Under the pieces are notes generated by a model. That model was given only the letters and a program-made list of their open reading frames with translations. It did no database searches and was not told the origin of the DNA. This document shows, in pieces, positions 8,865 through 18,622 of a DNA stretch of 64,000 nt. The translations under genes were made by a program, and so were the position numbers. The stretch is from positions 1,054,001 through 1,118,000 of the forward strand of contig NZ_CP035490.1 in NCBI RefSeq assembly GCF_004135205.1. Reading direction: 5' to 3'. Each line of letters starts with the position of its first letter. The first letter of the stretch is position 1. This DNA comes from Hahella sp. KA22 (GTDB lineage Bacteria; Pseudomonadota; Gammaproteobacteria; Pseudomonadales; Oleiphilaceae).

Positions 8865-9790
8865 ATGTCCCGAGACCAAAACGAACTCTTCACCAACCAT
8901 CCCGTCAGCCCGGCCGACCTAGCCGTAGTAGACGCCATACGCCAGCAAACCGCTCCTTTCAAAGGCATGCTCAATGGGCCGCAGGCCCGTGACAGCTATA
9001 ATCAGATGATAGAAGAAACGCCCGCCGCCGCTGGAGTTGAGTATCACCCTGATACCGTGGGCGGTGTACCGGGAGTCTGGGTGCAGGTTAAGAACGCGCT
9101 TTCTGACGCCGTTATTCTCTACTTGCACGGCGGAGGTTATGTGGTTGGTTCAGCGCATGCCTACCGGCATTTTGCCGGGCAATTCGCCGCGCGGACGGGG
9201 ATCGATGTGTTTATCGCAGATTACGGACTGGCGCCTGAGCATCCGTTTCCGTCAGCGTTGAATCAGGCGAAGGCGGTATACGCGGGGCTGATTGCAGCAG
9301 GACGCCAACAGATTGCTATCGTAGGGGATTCCGCCGGCGGCGGGCTCGCTCTCTCACTGGCTGAGCAGATCGGCGCTGACAAAGATGGCGCATATGGGCA
9401 TGCGCCGGTTTGCTGCGTGACCATGTCGCCATGGACCGATCTGGCTCGAGCCATGAAGAGCGCGCCGACGAGGAGTTCTATCTCACGTATGACGCCGTGG
9501 CGGCCTTTGCCGGATATTACCTTGTCGGCCACAATGCAGATGATCCAAAGGTTTCGCCCCTGTATGGTCAGCATTCCGGACTGCCTCCGTTGCAGATTCA
9601 TGTAGGGACGGCGGAGATACTGCTGAGCGACTCCCTGGCGTACGCAGAGAAGGCGCAGGCAGCCGGAGCTGTAGTCAGCGGGCATGTCTGGGAGGCGATG
9701 CCGCATGTCTTTCCTAATGGATTCGCTCAGATTGAAGCAGCGGAACGCGCCATGCAGTTGATGTCTGAGTTTCTTGTTTCTCATTTTTAG
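8865..9790 (+). pseudogene. HSL-type alpha/beta-hydrolase (esterase) split by a frameshift near 9440
   Basis: The reading frame starts at ATG 8865 (AGAGGTG ribosome binding site). It encodes a hormone-sensitive-lipase-type esterase with the oxyanion motif HGGGYVVGS and the nucleophile GDSAGGG. Just after SPWTDL the family sequence leaves this frame. It resumes in the frame one base back (SGSSHEERADEEFYLTYDAV) and continues to the stop at 9788-9790, including the expected Asp and His regions (AEILLSDS, MPHVF). The original frame instead runs on with unrelated sequence to 9605. A one-base loss between about 9438 and 9446 explains this. Without correction the product lacks the catalytic Asp and His. 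It is either a recent pseudogene or a sequencing error. No slippery heptamer is present, so programmed frameshifting is unlikely. Confidence 0.85.
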
Positions 9791-10060
9791 GACGAGTCGC
9801 GGGGAGCGTCATCGTGGCGCTTGGGCGAAGATTCGCCTCGCCAGTGCTTTTTGACGCTCTTCTCCTGCTCTTTCGATTGCCGCGATATTGAACCGCAGTA
9901 AGAGAATTGGCGGGGAATGGGCTATAAGTACTTGTTATAGTGATGGGTTCCCAGCCCGCGCTGCAAGCGCGTGACGCACTTATATTTAGCGATATCCGCC
10001 GGCGCGTCCTAACGCAGGCTGTAGTTCAACACTGACTCTGATAGCGACTGATATATCATT

Positions 10061-11908
10061 ATGCGACGTTCCAGTTCCGCCACCGATGCGCCGGACAACG
10101 AAGCGGGGATCAAAACTCTCCGTTCTTTGTGGCCTTATCTACTTGAGCATAAGCGCCGGGTTTCATTGGCTTTGTTATGTTTGATGGGAGCGAAAGGCGC
10201 CAGCGTCGGCTTGCCGTTTATTCTTAAATACATTATCGATGGCCTCGATTCGGGGCGCGCCAACATTGTGGTGGGATTGCCTCTGGCCTTGTTGTTGGCC
10301 TATGGCGCGGCAAGGCTTGGCAATGTGCTATTCGGCGAAGTGCGCGATGCCCTGTTTGGGAGAGTGACGGAGCGGGCCATGCGGCGCATCGGCTTGCAGG
10401 CGTTTCAACATTTGCACTCCCTGGATCTTGATTTCCACTTGAATCGCAATACCGGCGGCTTGTCTCGGGATATCGAGCGTGGGCTGTCCGGCATCAGCTT
10501 TCTAATGCGGTTTATGGTGTTCAATATCGCGCCCACGCTGCTGGAAATCCTCATGGTGATCGGCCTGCTGTTGATGAACTACTCGCTGTGGTTCGCGCTG
10601 ATCACCTTTGTCGCCGTGGTGTTGTACGTCGCTTACTCGGTGGTGGCGACGGACTGGCGCACGGAGCATGTGCGGGAAGCCAATCGCGCGGACTCTGAAA
10701 GCAATACCCGGGTTGTGGATAGCCTGCTCAACTATGAGACGGTGAAATATTTCACCAATGAAGAATACGAAGCACGGCGCTATGACGCCGTGCTGGCGCG
10801 TTGGGAGCAGGCGCGCCGCAAAAACCGCTTGTCGCTGTTTGTGTTGAACGGCGGACAGGCGTTTATTGTGGCGCTGGCCATGACGTCGATGATGATTTTG
10901 GCTGCGCAAAATGTCGTGGCGGGAGAGATGACCTTAGGTGACTTCGCCCTCATCAACGCTTTTATGATGCAGCTGTTCATGCCGCTGAATTTCCTGGGTT
11001 TTATCTATCGCGAGATGAAAGGCTCGCTCGCCAACATTGAGCAACTGTTCGTACTGTTGCGCAGAACCTCGCAAGTGCCTGACAAGGTCGGCGCCCCCGA
11101 GTTGCAGGTGGGACAGGGGGCGCTTGAATTTTCTGACGTCCATTTCGGTTACTCGACCCAACGCCCCATATTGCAAGGCGTCAGCTTCCGCATTGAACCG
11201 CAACGCAAAGTGGCGGTGGTGGGAGGCAGCGGGGCGGGGAAGTCGACGCTGGTCAAACTGCTGTTTCGTTTCTACGACGTCAATGGCGGCGCCATAAAAG
11301 TGGATGGGCAGGACATTCGGGAGGTGGCGTTGAAGTCGCTGCGCTCCGCGATTGCGATTGTGCCTCAGGATACGGTGCTGTTTAACGACAGCCTATACGA
11401 AAACATCCGCTATGGCCGGATTGATGCGACGGAGGAAGACGTCTGGCGCGCTATCCGTATGGCGCATCTGGAAGAGTTTATCCAACATCTGCCGGATGGT
11501 GTGAATACCTTGGTGGGAGAGCGCGGATTGAAGTTGAGCGGCGGCGAAAAGCAACGCGTCGCCATTGCCCGCGCGATTTTGAAGAACCCGCCCATACTGG
11601 TGTTTGACGAGGCGACCTCTTCGTTGGACAGCAAGTCCGAACAAAGCGTGTTGCAGGCGATCAGGGAAGTCTCTCAGGGGCAGACCAGTCTGGTGATCGC
11701 CCACCGGTTGTCTACGGTTATCGACGCCGACTTGATCGTGGTGCTGCAGGACGGAAAAGTCGCAGAGCAGGGGACTCACTCTGAACTGCTGGCGCTCAAT
11801 GGCGTTTACGCCAATCTATGGCGCATCCAGCAACGCGAGGATACGGAAACTCCGGCCGTCAGGCCGGAGCAAGAAGCCTCAGACGAGCACTATTCAACGC
11901 CCAGATAA
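10061..11908 (+). CDS. Atm1/HMT1-type ABC half-transporter (fused permease-ATPase)
   Basis: This 615-residue protein has an N-terminal transmembrane domain (about residues 25-315, six helices) fused to an ABC ATPase. The ATPase shows Walker A GGSGAGKST near residue 387, the signature LSGGEKQRVAIARAIL and Walker B ILVFDEATSSLD. The NRNTGGLSRDIERG and NYETVKYFTNEEYE stretches in the membrane domain are typical of the Atm1/HMT1 class, which exports glutathione-linked metals or sulfur compounds and acts as a homodimer in the inner membrane. The glutathione synthetase gene in this window (42341) is compatible but unlinked. The 3' end overlaps the convergent DUF1993 gene by 19 bases. Confidence 0.92.
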   Translation: MRRSSSATDAPDNEAGIKTLRSLWPYLLEHKRRVSLALLCLMGAKGASVGLPFILKYIIDGLDSGRANIVVGLPLALLLAYGAARLGNVLFGEVRDALFGRVTERAMRRIGLQAFQHLHSLDLDFHLNRNTGGLSRDIERGLSGISFLMRFMVFNIAPTLLEILMVIGLLLMNYSLWFALITFVAVVLYVAYSVVATDWRTEHVREANRADSESNTRVVDSLLNYETVKYFTNEEYEARRYDAVLARWEQARRKNRLSLFVLNGGQAFIVALAMTSMMILAAQNVVAGEMTLGDFALINAFMMQLFMPLNFLGFIYREMKGSLANIEQLFVLLRRTSQVPDKVGAPELQVGQGALEFSDVHFGYSTQRPILQGVSFRIEPQRKVAVVGGSGAGKSTLVKLLFRFYDVNGGAIKVDGQDIREVALKSLRSAIAIVPQDTVLFNDSLYENIRYGRIDATEEDVWRAIRMAHLEEFIQHLPDGVNTLVGERGLKLSGGEKQRVAIARAILKNPPILVFDEATSSLDSKSEQSVLQAIREVSQGQTSLVIAHRLSTVIDADLIVVLQDGKVAEQGTHSELLALNGVYANLWRIQQREDTETPAVRPEQEASDEHYSTPR

Positions 11909-12396
11909 TCGGCTTTACCTATGTCCACACCGTTGTGGCGCAGGATGGCGTAGGCGGTAGTAATGTGGAAATACAGATTGGGCAGCACGAAGTGCAACAG
12001 GTAGCGCTGACCAGTGAAAGTTGGCGTGTAAGAGCCCAGCTTCAGTTGAATGGTCTTTTCTTCCGTATTGTCGATCTGCTCTGGAGTGAAGGTTTTTACG
12101 TAATCAATGGTCTTGGTGACCCGGGCGGATAACTCCGCCAATGTGATTTCGTTGTCCTCGAAAACCGGCGGCTGCTGGTCGGAAAGCCGCGCGACGCAGC
12201 CTTTCACTGTATCGGTGGCGATCTGAATCTGAGAAGAAAGCGGCAACATATCCGGATACAGGCGGTAATTAACCAAGTTTTGAGGGTTGAAGCCTTTTTT
12301 CTCCGCGTGGGCGGCGGCTTTCTCCAGGATCTGGTTGAGGTTGCCGAGCATGCGGATGAAGATGGGGACGGAAGTCTGGTACATGGATATAGACAT
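11890..12396 (-). CDS. DUF1993 family protein (DinB-like fold)
   Basis: This 168-residue soluble protein matches the DUF1993 pattern: MYQTSVPIFIRMLGNLNQILEKA at the N-terminus, LYPDMLPLSSQIQIATD in the middle, and LPNLYFHITTAYAILRHNGVDIGK-type sequence at the C-terminus. The family is predicted to be a DinB-like four-helix bundle of unknown function. It converges on the ABC transporter gene, sharing the last 19 bases. No partner gene suggests a role. Confidence 0.85.
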   Translation of the reverse strand: MSISMYQTSVPIFIRMLGNLNQILEKAAAHAEKKGFNPQNLVNYRLYPDMLPLSSQIQIATDTVKGCVARLSDQQPPVFEDNEITLAELSARVTKTIDYVKTFTPEQIDNTEEKTIQLKLGSYTPTFTGQRYLLHFVLPNLYFHITTAYAILRHNGVDIGKADYLGVE

Positions 12397-12601
12397 AATA
12401 TCGCCTCCGGCGATGATAAGAGTTGGTTATTTGCGGTCATAAGGCCGGTGATGGCCGGTAAAATACAAGCTAACCAGACGGCGCCGACAGATCCTGGCGC
12501 CGGGCTCCCCATTCTAACTGGCTCCGAGTGGGAAAACGTAACTTAATAACATACTTTTTAGCGGTTACGGTTTTCCGACGTGCGATTGGTTAAAATTTGA
12601 G

Positions 12602-12607
12602 TATAAT
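12602..12607 (+). promoter_or_regulatory. Candidate -10 box of trhO
   Basis: A perfect TATAAT lies 60 bases upstream of the trhO ATG, in an AT-rich stretch. No good -35 hexamer is visible at the normal distance, so this is only a candidate. Confidence 0.35.
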
Positions 12608-12666
12608 GTCGCCCGCAAATTTTTTGCTCTGGTTTTACGTTCCAGCACGCAATATAGGAAAAGTGA

Positions 12667-13662
12667 ATGTCACAGTATGTTATCTGTGCGCTGTACAAGT
12701 TCGTCGCCCTTGACGACTTTGAGGCGCTGCGCGCTCCATTGCTTGAAGTCATGGAGAAAAATGAAATCAAAGGCACCCTGTTGCTGGCCCGCGAAGGCGT
12801 AAACGGCACGGTCTCCGGAACCCGCGAGGGGATGGACGCGCTGCTGGCCTGGCTGAAGTCTGATCCTCGTATGGCGGACTTGAGCTACAAAGAATCCTAC
12901 GATGAGAACGTTCCGTTCTATCGCACCAAAGTCAAACTGAAGAAAGAAATCGTCACCATGGGCGTGGAGGGCATTGATCCGAAACGTGTGGTGGGCACTT
13001 ACGTCAAACCGCAGGATTGGAATGCGCTGATTACCGATCCTGAGGTGTTGCTGATCGACACCCGTAACGATTACGAAGTGCAAATCGGCAAGTTTAAGAA
13101 TGCGATCAACCCGAATACGGAAACATTCCGTGAGTTTCCAGATTACGTCAAAAGCAATCTTGATCCGGCCAAGCACAAGAAAGTGGCGATGTATTGCACC
13201 GGCGGCATTCGCTGTGAGAAATCCACTGCTTACCTGAAAGAGCTGGGCTTTGAGGATGTCTATCACCTGGAAGGCGGCATTCTGAAGTATCTGGAGGAAG
13301 TGCCTCAGGAAGAATCAACCTGGGAAGGCGAGTGCTTCGTATTCGACAATCGGGTGGCGGTGGACCACGGCCTCAACAAAGGCAGCTATGACCAGTGCCA
13401 CGCCTGTCGTATGCCCATCAGCGCGGAAGATATGCAGAGCGAGCATTACAAGAAGGGCGTCAGCTGTCCTCATTGTCATGACAAGGTCTCCGAAGACCAG
13501 CTTCGCCGCTTCGCAGCGCGTGAGCAGCAGATTGAACTGGCCAAGTCGCGCGGAGAAGAGCATATCGGCTCTGAAGCGGCCAAAGCGATTAAAAAGCGCC
13601 AGGCTGAGAAGAAGCTGAAGCGCAAAAACTATCATCAGCACCTGACTCAAGGCGCTGAATAG
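12667..13662 (+). CDS. trhO: tRNA uridine(34) hydroxylase TrhO (rhodanese-like, YceA)
   Basis: This 331-residue protein is the TrhO/YceA family enzyme that hydroxylates U34 of some tRNAs on the way to 5-methoxyuridine or cmo5U. It has an N-terminal acylphosphatase-like domain (residues 1-95). A rhodanese domain follows with the active-site loop [12 protein letters not shown] near residue 180, which holds the catalytic Cys. The C-terminal CHACR/CPHC cysteine pairs suggest a metal site, followed by a Lys/Arg-rich tail. The length fits the family. It is a single gene with its own candidate -10 box and a strong terminator. Confidence 0.93.
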   Translation: MSQYVICALYKFVALDDFEALRAPLLEVMEKNEIKGTLLLAREGVNGTVSGTREGMDALLAWLKSDPRMADLSYKESYDENVPFYRTKVKLKKEIVTMGVEGIDPKRVVGTYVKPQDWNALITDPEVLLIDTRNDYEVQIGKFKNAINPNTETFREFPDYVKSNLDPAKHKKVAMYCTGGIRCEKSTAYLKELGFEDVYHLEGGILKYLEEVPQEESTWEGECFVFDNRVAVDHGLNKGSYDQCHACRMPISAEDMQSEHYKKGVSCPHCHDKVSEDQLRRFAAREQQIELAKSRGEEHIGSEAAKAIKKRQAEKKLKRKNYHQHLTQGAE

Positions 13663-13663
13663 C

Positions 13664-13693
13664 AAAAAGGCCGGCTTAATCGCCGGCCTTTTT
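13664..13693. terminator. Strong bidirectional terminator between trhO and cbpM
   Basis: AAAAAGGCCGGC pairs with GCCGGCCTTTTT around a six-base loop (TTAATC). T-runs lie on both strands, and the element sits between convergent genes. Confidence 0.92.
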
Positions 13694-13712
13694 CGTTGTG
13701 GTTTCCCCTGCC

Positions 13713-14051
13713 TTAATCCGTAATCAGGCGGCTGAGTTGTTGGTTCAGTCGCGCCACTTCGCGTCGGAGTTCGTTGACCTCGTCCAATAAATCCAGGGAC
13801 ATGGCGAGTCCGGGCAGGTTGAGCTGCAGGTCACGCTGCAGACGCATCGCCCGGCTTAATCGCGCCAACGCCAACGTATTGAACTGCCATTGGTGGGCCG
13901 GCCGCTCCTCCACGGGCGCGATGACGCCATAACTGACCAGTTCAATAACGAACTCGGCGTTGACGCCGCCGCGCTCGCATAATTCGCGCAACGTGTAGGT
14001 GTCGCTTTGTCCAAGCACTTCCACCGTGCTGACGATCGTTTTACGCGTCAT
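13713..14051 (-). CDS. cbpM: CbpM-type modulator of the CbpA co-chaperone
   Basis: This 112-residue protein has a MerR-like helix-turn-helix fold (LRELCERGGVNAEFVIELVSYGVIAP) followed by a C-terminal leucine-rich coiled coil (LLDEVNELRREVARLNQQL). CbpM proteins bind the J-domain of CbpA and inhibit its co-chaperone activity; they do not usually act as DNA-binding regulators. The assignment is supported by its position, three bases downstream of cbpA on the same strand. Confidence 0.85.
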   Translation of the reverse strand: MTRKTIVSTVEVLGQSDTYTLRELCERGGVNAEFVIELVSYGVIAPVEERPAHQWQFNTLALARLSRAMRLQRDLQLNLPGLAMSLDLLDEVNELRREVARLNQQLSRLITD

Positions 14052-14054
14052 CTC

Positions 14055-15020
14055 TCACACCCCCAACTTGCTGCGCGGATTATAGGATTTTTCTTTTTCC
14101 GCAAGCTCCTTATAAAGCGCTTCCGCATCTGCGCTATGGGACTTGGGCAAGGTTACCTGCAGTACGATAATCTGGTCTCCGGCGGGATTGCCGGGCAACC
14201 CTTTGCCTTTCAGTCTCAGTTTTTGTCCGCTGCTGGCGCCTTTGGGAACTTTCACGTTGACCTTACCGCTCAATGTTGGCGCTGTCACGGTGGCCCCCAG
14301 CGCAGCTTCCCATGGCGAGACAGGCAGAGTCAGATAAATATCTTTGCCGTCGACGGAGTACACCGGATGGGGCGCCAGCTCCACTTCCAGAAACAGGTCG
14401 CCGTTCTCAGCTCCGCCAAACCCAGTTGCGCCCTGACCGCGTAAACGGATGTGCTGTCCGGGACCCATTCCGGCTGGAATTTTCACATTGAGAGATTTAC
14501 TGCGATGACCTACCAAGCCGTATTCGTCGATTTCCGGCACTTGCACCTGAACTTGTTTCTCACACCCGTGGAAAGCTTCCTCCAGGAACAAGGCGATTTT
14601 GGCATGCACGTCCTCGCCGCGCATGCGGAAGCTCTGTTGATGACCTTGTTTATAGGTGCGATGGGCGGAACCGCCGCGGCCGAAGATCGATTCGAAAAAG
14701 TCGCTGAAGTGACGCGAGTCCGCCTCGGTGAAGCCGCCGCCGTTGAAGTTTGACGCGGACTCCCAATCCGGCGGCGGGCGGAAACGACCGTCTTCGCTGT
14801 AAGCTCCCATGCGCTTGAGCTGATCGTATTCCGCGCGCTTTTCCGGGTCTTTCAAAACCTCATAAGCTTCGCCGACTTCTTTGAATTTGACCTCCGCATC
14901 CTTTTCTTTACTGACATCCGGATGATACTTACGGGCGAGCTTGCGGTACGCTTTTTTGATGTCATCGGCGGACGCTGCTTCCGCGACGCCGAGAATCTTG
15001 TAATAGTCTTTGAATTCCAT
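14055..15020 (-). CDS. cbpA: DnaJ-class co-chaperone CbpA
   Basis: This 321-residue protein has a J-domain at residues 4-70 with the HPD motif in [14 protein letters not shown] Gly/Phe-rich linker around residues 90-130 follows, then two C-terminal substrate-binding domains. There is no CxxCxGxG zinc finger, so it is the type II (CbpA) class and not DnaJ itself. It stimulates DnaK and may also bind DNA, as described for E. coli CbpA. It forms a tight two-gene operon with cbpM. It is divergent to rlmJ, with 167 bases between them. Confidence 0.92.
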   Translation of the reverse strand: MEFKDYYKILGVAEAASADDIKKAYRKLARKYHPDVSKEKDAEVKFKEVGEAYEVLKDPEKRAEYDQLKRMGAYSEDGRFRPPPDWESASNFNGGGFTEADSRHFSDFFESIFGRGGSAHRTYKQGHQQSFRMRGEDVHAKIALFLEEAFHGCEKQVQVQVPEIDEYGLVGHRSKSLNVKIPAGMGPGQHIRLRGQGATGFGGAENGDLFLEVELAPHPVYSVDGKDIYLTLPVSPWEAALGATVTAPTLSGKVNVKVPKGASSGQKLRLKGKGLPGNPAGDQIIVLQVTLPKSHSADAEALYKELAEKEKSYNPRSKLGV

Positions 15021-15187
15021 AGATTTTTACCAACCTTCACAGACCCTGCGTCTCATTGCCGTTAGAATATCCAGCCCAAGGTCGGGCGGGCATTGCCTTA
15101 GGTCAGATATAATGCTGAAAAGGCGACATTCAACGTCGGACCACATAAAATAGGCGGCTTTTTCTGGGGAAGGAGTCAGCGCCCTCT

Positions 15188-16030
15188 ATGCTGAGCTATC
15201 AACATGTCTATCATGCAGGCAACTTCGCCGATGCGCACAAGCATTGGGTGTTGTCTTTATTGCTGCAGGCGCTGTGTAAAAAATCCACGCCCTGGCGCTA
15301 TCTGGAAACCCATGCAGGCCGTGGCGACTATGACCTGACCTCCGAGGAAGCGCAAAAAACCTCAGAGTGGACGGCGGGTATTTTGCCGCTGATGCAGGCC
15401 AAGGGGACCTGTCCGCCGGAATTCGACGCCTATTTGGCGGCGGTGAGAGGGTTGAACCCCGACGCTGGAAAACTGACCCGCTATCCTGGCTCTCCGGCGA
15501 TCGCCGCTGGTTTCCTGCGTGAGACGGATCAGTTGGCTTTGTGCGAACTGCACCCTAAAGAATACGCGGAACTTAAGCGCCAATTCGGACGGAACAGGCA
15601 AATCCATATTCACCAAAGAGATGGCTTCGAGGGCGTTATGGCGATGTCGCCGCCGCCGGAAAAGCGCGGCTTGGTGATGATTGATCCCAGCTATGAGCTG
15701 AAGGACGACTATCAACGTATCCCCGCTTATATAAGCAAGCTGACCAAGAAGTGGTCGAACGCGGTTATCGCCATCTGGTATCCCGTACTTGCGGAGAAGC
15801 GCCACGAACAAATGCTTGAGTTGATGCGCCAGCTTCCTTTGCACAAGACGCTGCGCAGCGAGTTGATCTTAACGCCGGTGGCGCGCGGAATGTACGGAAG
15901 TGGTATGCTTGTGGTCAATCCGCCCTGGCGGCTCGATGAGCAACTGCAGGCGGGTTGGGCGCACCTCAGCGAAGCCCTTCGCGGCGATCCAAAAGCCTCC
16001 TGTAGCGCTGATTGGCTGATAGCGGAGTAA
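15188..16030 (+). CDS. rlmJ: 23S rRNA (adenine-2030-N6)-methyltransferase RlmJ
   Basis: This 280-residue protein begins with the RlmJ signature MLSYQHVYHAGNFADAHKHW. It has an SAM-site region YLETHAGRGDYDL and the catalytic DPSYE tetrad-like motif (MIDPSYELKDDY) near residue 164, which corresponds to the DPPY of adenine-N6 methyltransferases. The length equals the E. coli enzyme. A GGGGAAGGAG-like ribosome binding site lies a dozen or so bases before the ATG. It has no operon partner; folM starts 109 bases downstream. Confidence 0.93.
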   Translation: MLSYQHVYHAGNFADAHKHWVLSLLLQALCKKSTPWRYLETHAGRGDYDLTSEEAQKTSEWTAGILPLMQAKGTCPPEFDAYLAAVRGLNPDAGKLTRYPGSPAIAAGFLRETDQLALCELHPKEYAELKRQFGRNRQIHIHQRDGFEGVMAMSPPPEKRGLVMIDPSYELKDDYQRIPAYISKLTKKWSNAVIAIWYPVLAEKRHEQMLELMRQLPLHKTLRSELILTPVARGMYGSGMLVVNPPWRLDEQLQAGWAHLSEALRGDPKASCSADWLIAE

Positions 16031-16139
16031 TTCCGCAGCGACAAGTCGGCCTGGGAGCGCCGACGCTTGAGGATGACACAAAGGGTATGCGGCCGGCGCC
16101 GCAGCCTACTGGACATGAATTCATTGGATACAGGTTTGT

Positions 16140-16868
16140 GTGGTGAATTGGACTAGCCAAGGAACAATATTAATAACCGGAGCGGCCCAAAGGGTTGGGC
16201 TCCATTGTCTGCAGCGGCTGCTTGAAAAAGGCGAGCGGGTCGCCATGACCTATCGCTCAGAGCGGCCGGAAATCGCCGAACTGCGGGAGCGCGGGGCGAT
16301 ATGTCTGCAGGTGGATTTTACGGAACAAGGCTCCGTCGAACGGCTGATACGACGGTTAAAGGAGGAAGTGGGTCCACTTAGGGCGTTGATACATAACGCG
16401 TCCTCATGGGCTCCCGACCGGAGTGAGGATACGGACTACCGGGCGGTGATGCAGGATATGGTGGCGATACATATGACGGCGCCTTACCTGCTGAATATGC
16501 ATTGTTACGACCTGCTGGAGCAGGGGCGTAACCCATGGTCCGATATCATTCATATTTCCGATTACGTGGTTGAAAAAGGAAGTGACAACCATATTGCGTA
16601 CGCCGCCGCGAAAGGGGGAATGGAAAGCATGACCCGATCTTTCGCCAAGCGCTACGCGCCGCATATCAAGGTAAACACTATCGCTCCGTCGTTATTGATG
16701 TTCAATGACGGCGACGATCCGGACTACCGAACTAAAACCTTAAGGAAGTCCGCCCTTGGGATCGAACCCGGTCCCGACGTGGTCTGGCAGGCAATCGCCT
16801 TTATCCTGGACTGCTCGTATATGACCGGGCGGGAAATCAAGCTCGATGGCGGACGTCATATCCGTTGA
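16140..16868 (+). CDS. folM: Dihydromonapterin reductase FolM (short-chain dehydrogenase)
   Basis: This 242-residue SDR enzyme has the Rossmann motif TGAAQRVG near residue 14 and the HNAS motif (ALIHNASSW). The catalytic Tyr-Lys is in YAAAKGG, here after HIAYAAA. FolM reduces dihydromonapterin to tetrahydromonapterin, a bacterial pterin cofactor. Its placement directly before folE, 35 bases apart, supports FolM over a generic SDR. The start is a GTG with a second GTG immediately after it; either could be used, and the ribosome binding site is weak. Confidence 0.85.
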   Translation: MVNWTSQGTILITGAAQRVGLHCLQRLLEKGERVAMTYRSERPEIAELRERGAICLQVDFTEQGSVERLIRRLKEEVGPLRALIHNASSWAPDRSEDTDYRAVMQDMVAIHMTAPYLLNMHCYDLLEQGRNPWSDIIHISDYVVEKGSDNHIAYAAAKGGMESMTRSFAKRYAPHIKVNTIAPSLLMFNDGDDPDYRTKTLRKSALGIEPGPDVVWQAIAFILDCSYMTGREIKLDGGRHIR

Positions 16869-16903
16869 TCATAATGATCCATAGGTAATGTAGAGGAACC
16901 AAC

Positions 16904-17470
16904 ATGTTAGACAAACTGGTCGCGCAGTACAGCGCAATTATTGAATCCCTCGGAGAGGATGTTAACCGTGAGGGACTGCGCGATACGCCTAAGCGTGCCG
17001 CCAAAGCGATGCAGTTTCTGTGTCGCGGCTATAACCAGTCGTTAGAGGAAGTCACCAACGGGGCGATTTTCGAGTCGGATACGGACGAAATGGTTCTGGT
17101 TAAGGACATCGAATTATACTCCCTGTGTGAACACCATTTGCTGCCTTTCATCGGGCGTTGCCACATTGCCTATATTCCGAATGGCAAAGTGTTGGGCTTG
17201 TCGAAGTTTGCGCGCATCGTGGATATGTTCGCGCGTCGTATGCAGATTCAGGAGAATTTGACCCGGCAGATCGCAGAAGCGGTTTTGGAAGTCACCAACG
17301 CGCACGGCGTTGGCGTCATTATCGAAGCGCGTCACATGTGCATGATGATGCGAGGCGTTGAGAAGCAGAACTCGGTTATGAGTTCATCCGTCATGTTGGG
17401 CTCCATGCGCAACAATCCTTCCACCCGCAGTGAGTTCCTCACGCTGGTGCATAGCCGTCGGGCGCTGTAA
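16904..17470 (+). CDS. folE: GTP cyclohydrolase I
   Basis: This 188-residue enzyme opens GTP to dihydroneopterin triphosphate, the first step to folate and monapterin. The zinc site is visible as CEHHLLPF (Cys and His ligands) and the later Cys in [30 protein letters not shown] is the family core. The size fits homodecameric bacterial FolE. GAGGAACC upstream of ATG is a good ribosome binding site. Together with folM it makes a short pterin operon. Confidence 0.96.
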   Translation: MLDKLVAQYSAIIESLGEDVNREGLRDTPKRAAKAMQFLCRGYNQSLEEVTNGAIFESDTDEMVLVKDIELYSLCEHHLLPFIGRCHIAYIPNGKVLGLSKFARIVDMFARRMQIQENLTRQIAEAVLEVTNAHGVGVIIEARHMCMMMRGVEKQNSVMSSSVMLGSMRNNPSTRSEFLTLVHSRRAL

Positions 17471-17523
17471 GCAGTCACCGACAGGGACGCCGCGTGTAGC
17501 GGCGACCTCCACACAGGCGCTTA

Positions 17524-18567
17524 TCAGGTGATGGGCGCTTCGCTGCGGGAAATATGATCCTCCATATCGGAGTGGAATGTCTCCACTACCTGTTCCGCCA
17601 GGTCCACCTGATTAAAGCGAGCAATGTGAAAGATCGCCTCGCCCTCGTGGGCCAGCGGCAAGTTGCTGCGTCCAATGATGATGCCGGAGCAGGGCGATAA
17701 AATGGGTTCTCCCTGGCTGTCCAGGGGGCCATTCAGATAACCCAGCAAATCCCCTTTGTTAACCCGGCTTCCCAGGGGTTTCAGCGCACGTAGAAATCCG
17801 CCTACTGGCGCCCGCACCCATTGCGAGGAACGGGCTACCACAGGCGTGGCTTTGGCTCTTTTCACGCGCATCTTGATCATGCCCAGTTCTTCCATTACCC
17901 GGCGCACGCCACGAACGCCAGCGGCGATGCAGTTCTCATCAAAGCGCAGCGCTTCACCCGCTTCATAGGTGATGATCGGTACGCCAAGGTCGTCACCGGC
18001 GCCACGAAAGGAGCCGTCACGGATTTCAGCATCAATAATGACGGGCACGCCAAACATATGCGCTAGCTCCGCCGCTTTCTGATTGTCCAAATGCACTCGT
18101 ATTTGCGGAAGATTGCTGCGGTCGATCGCTCCTGTATGAAGGTCAATGGCGCAATCCGCCTGTTGCAATACGCAGGTGGTGAACAGGTGCGCCATACGCG
18201 CCGCCAGTGAGCCTTTCTCGCTGCCGGGAAAGCATCGGTTGAGGTCGCGTCGGTCAGGCAGGTAACGGGATCGATGAATGGTGCCCAGCACGTTCACGAT
18301 GGGAACGGCGATCAGGGTGCCTTTCAGATTTTTCAACCAGGTGGCGTGCAAGACGCGTCGCACGATTTCCACGCCGTTGAGTTCATCGCCATGTATGGCG
18401 GCGCAAATCAGCAGACGTGGACCTTTAGACCTGCCGTGCACCACTTCGACAGGAATGGATACATCGGTCTGGGTGTAGAGCTGTCCGACGGGAAGCTCGA
18501 ATTGTTGACGATGTCCCGGCGCGACCTGCGCGCCAAGAAACTCAAAAGGTTTGGACTTAACCGCCAT
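17524..18567 (-). CDS. Succinylglutamate desuccinylase/aspartoacylase-family metallohydrolase
   Basis: This 347-residue protein belongs to the M14-like AstE/AspA superfamily. Zinc ligands are visible in AAIHGDELNGVEIVRR (His and Glu) near residue 57 and CAIDLHTGAIDR (His). The C-terminal region (from about 260: RAPVGGFLRALKPLGSRVNKGD) is a biotinyl/lipoyl-like barrel common in this subgroup. The substrate is unknown: arginine succinyltransferase pathway genes are absent, so AstE itself is unlikely. It converges on folE with a 53-base gap; the SIMPL gene lies upstream on the same strand, 55 bases away. Confidence 0.85.
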   Translation of the reverse strand: MAVKSKPFEFLGAQVAPGHRQQFELPVGQLYTQTDVSIPVEVVHGRSKGPRLLICAAIHGDELNGVEIVRRVLHATWLKNLKGTLIAVPIVNVLGTIHRSRYLPDRRDLNRCFPGSEKGSLAARMAHLFTTCVLQQADCAIDLHTGAIDRSNLPQIRVHLDNQKAAELAHMFGVPVIIDAEIRDGSFRGAGDDLGVPIITYEAGEALRFDENCIAAGVRGVRRVMEELGMIKMRVKRAKATPVVARSSQWVRAPVGGFLRALKPLGSRVNKGDLLGYLNGPLDSQGEPILSPCSGIIIGRSNLPLAHEGEAIFHIARFNQVDLAEQVVETFHSDMEDHISRSEAPIT

Positions 18568-18622
18568 TGTTGCACATCCTGACTGTCTTCAAGCAGCGGC
18601 GTCGTCCGAAGTTCGCCAAGCG

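Noticed and set aside
9263-9784. Minus-strand open frame of 173 codons over the esterase
   Set aside because: Antisense shadow of a gene with clear HSL motifs on the plus strand.
9791-9915. Minus-strand reading frame ending RHDDAPRDSS just after the esterase
   Set aside because: It has no start codon after the upstream stop and no ribosome binding site; at most a relic.
9922-9940. Inverted repeat CTATAA/TTATAG upstream of the ABC transporter
   Set aside because: Short (6 bp) and AT-rich; likely by chance without conservation data.
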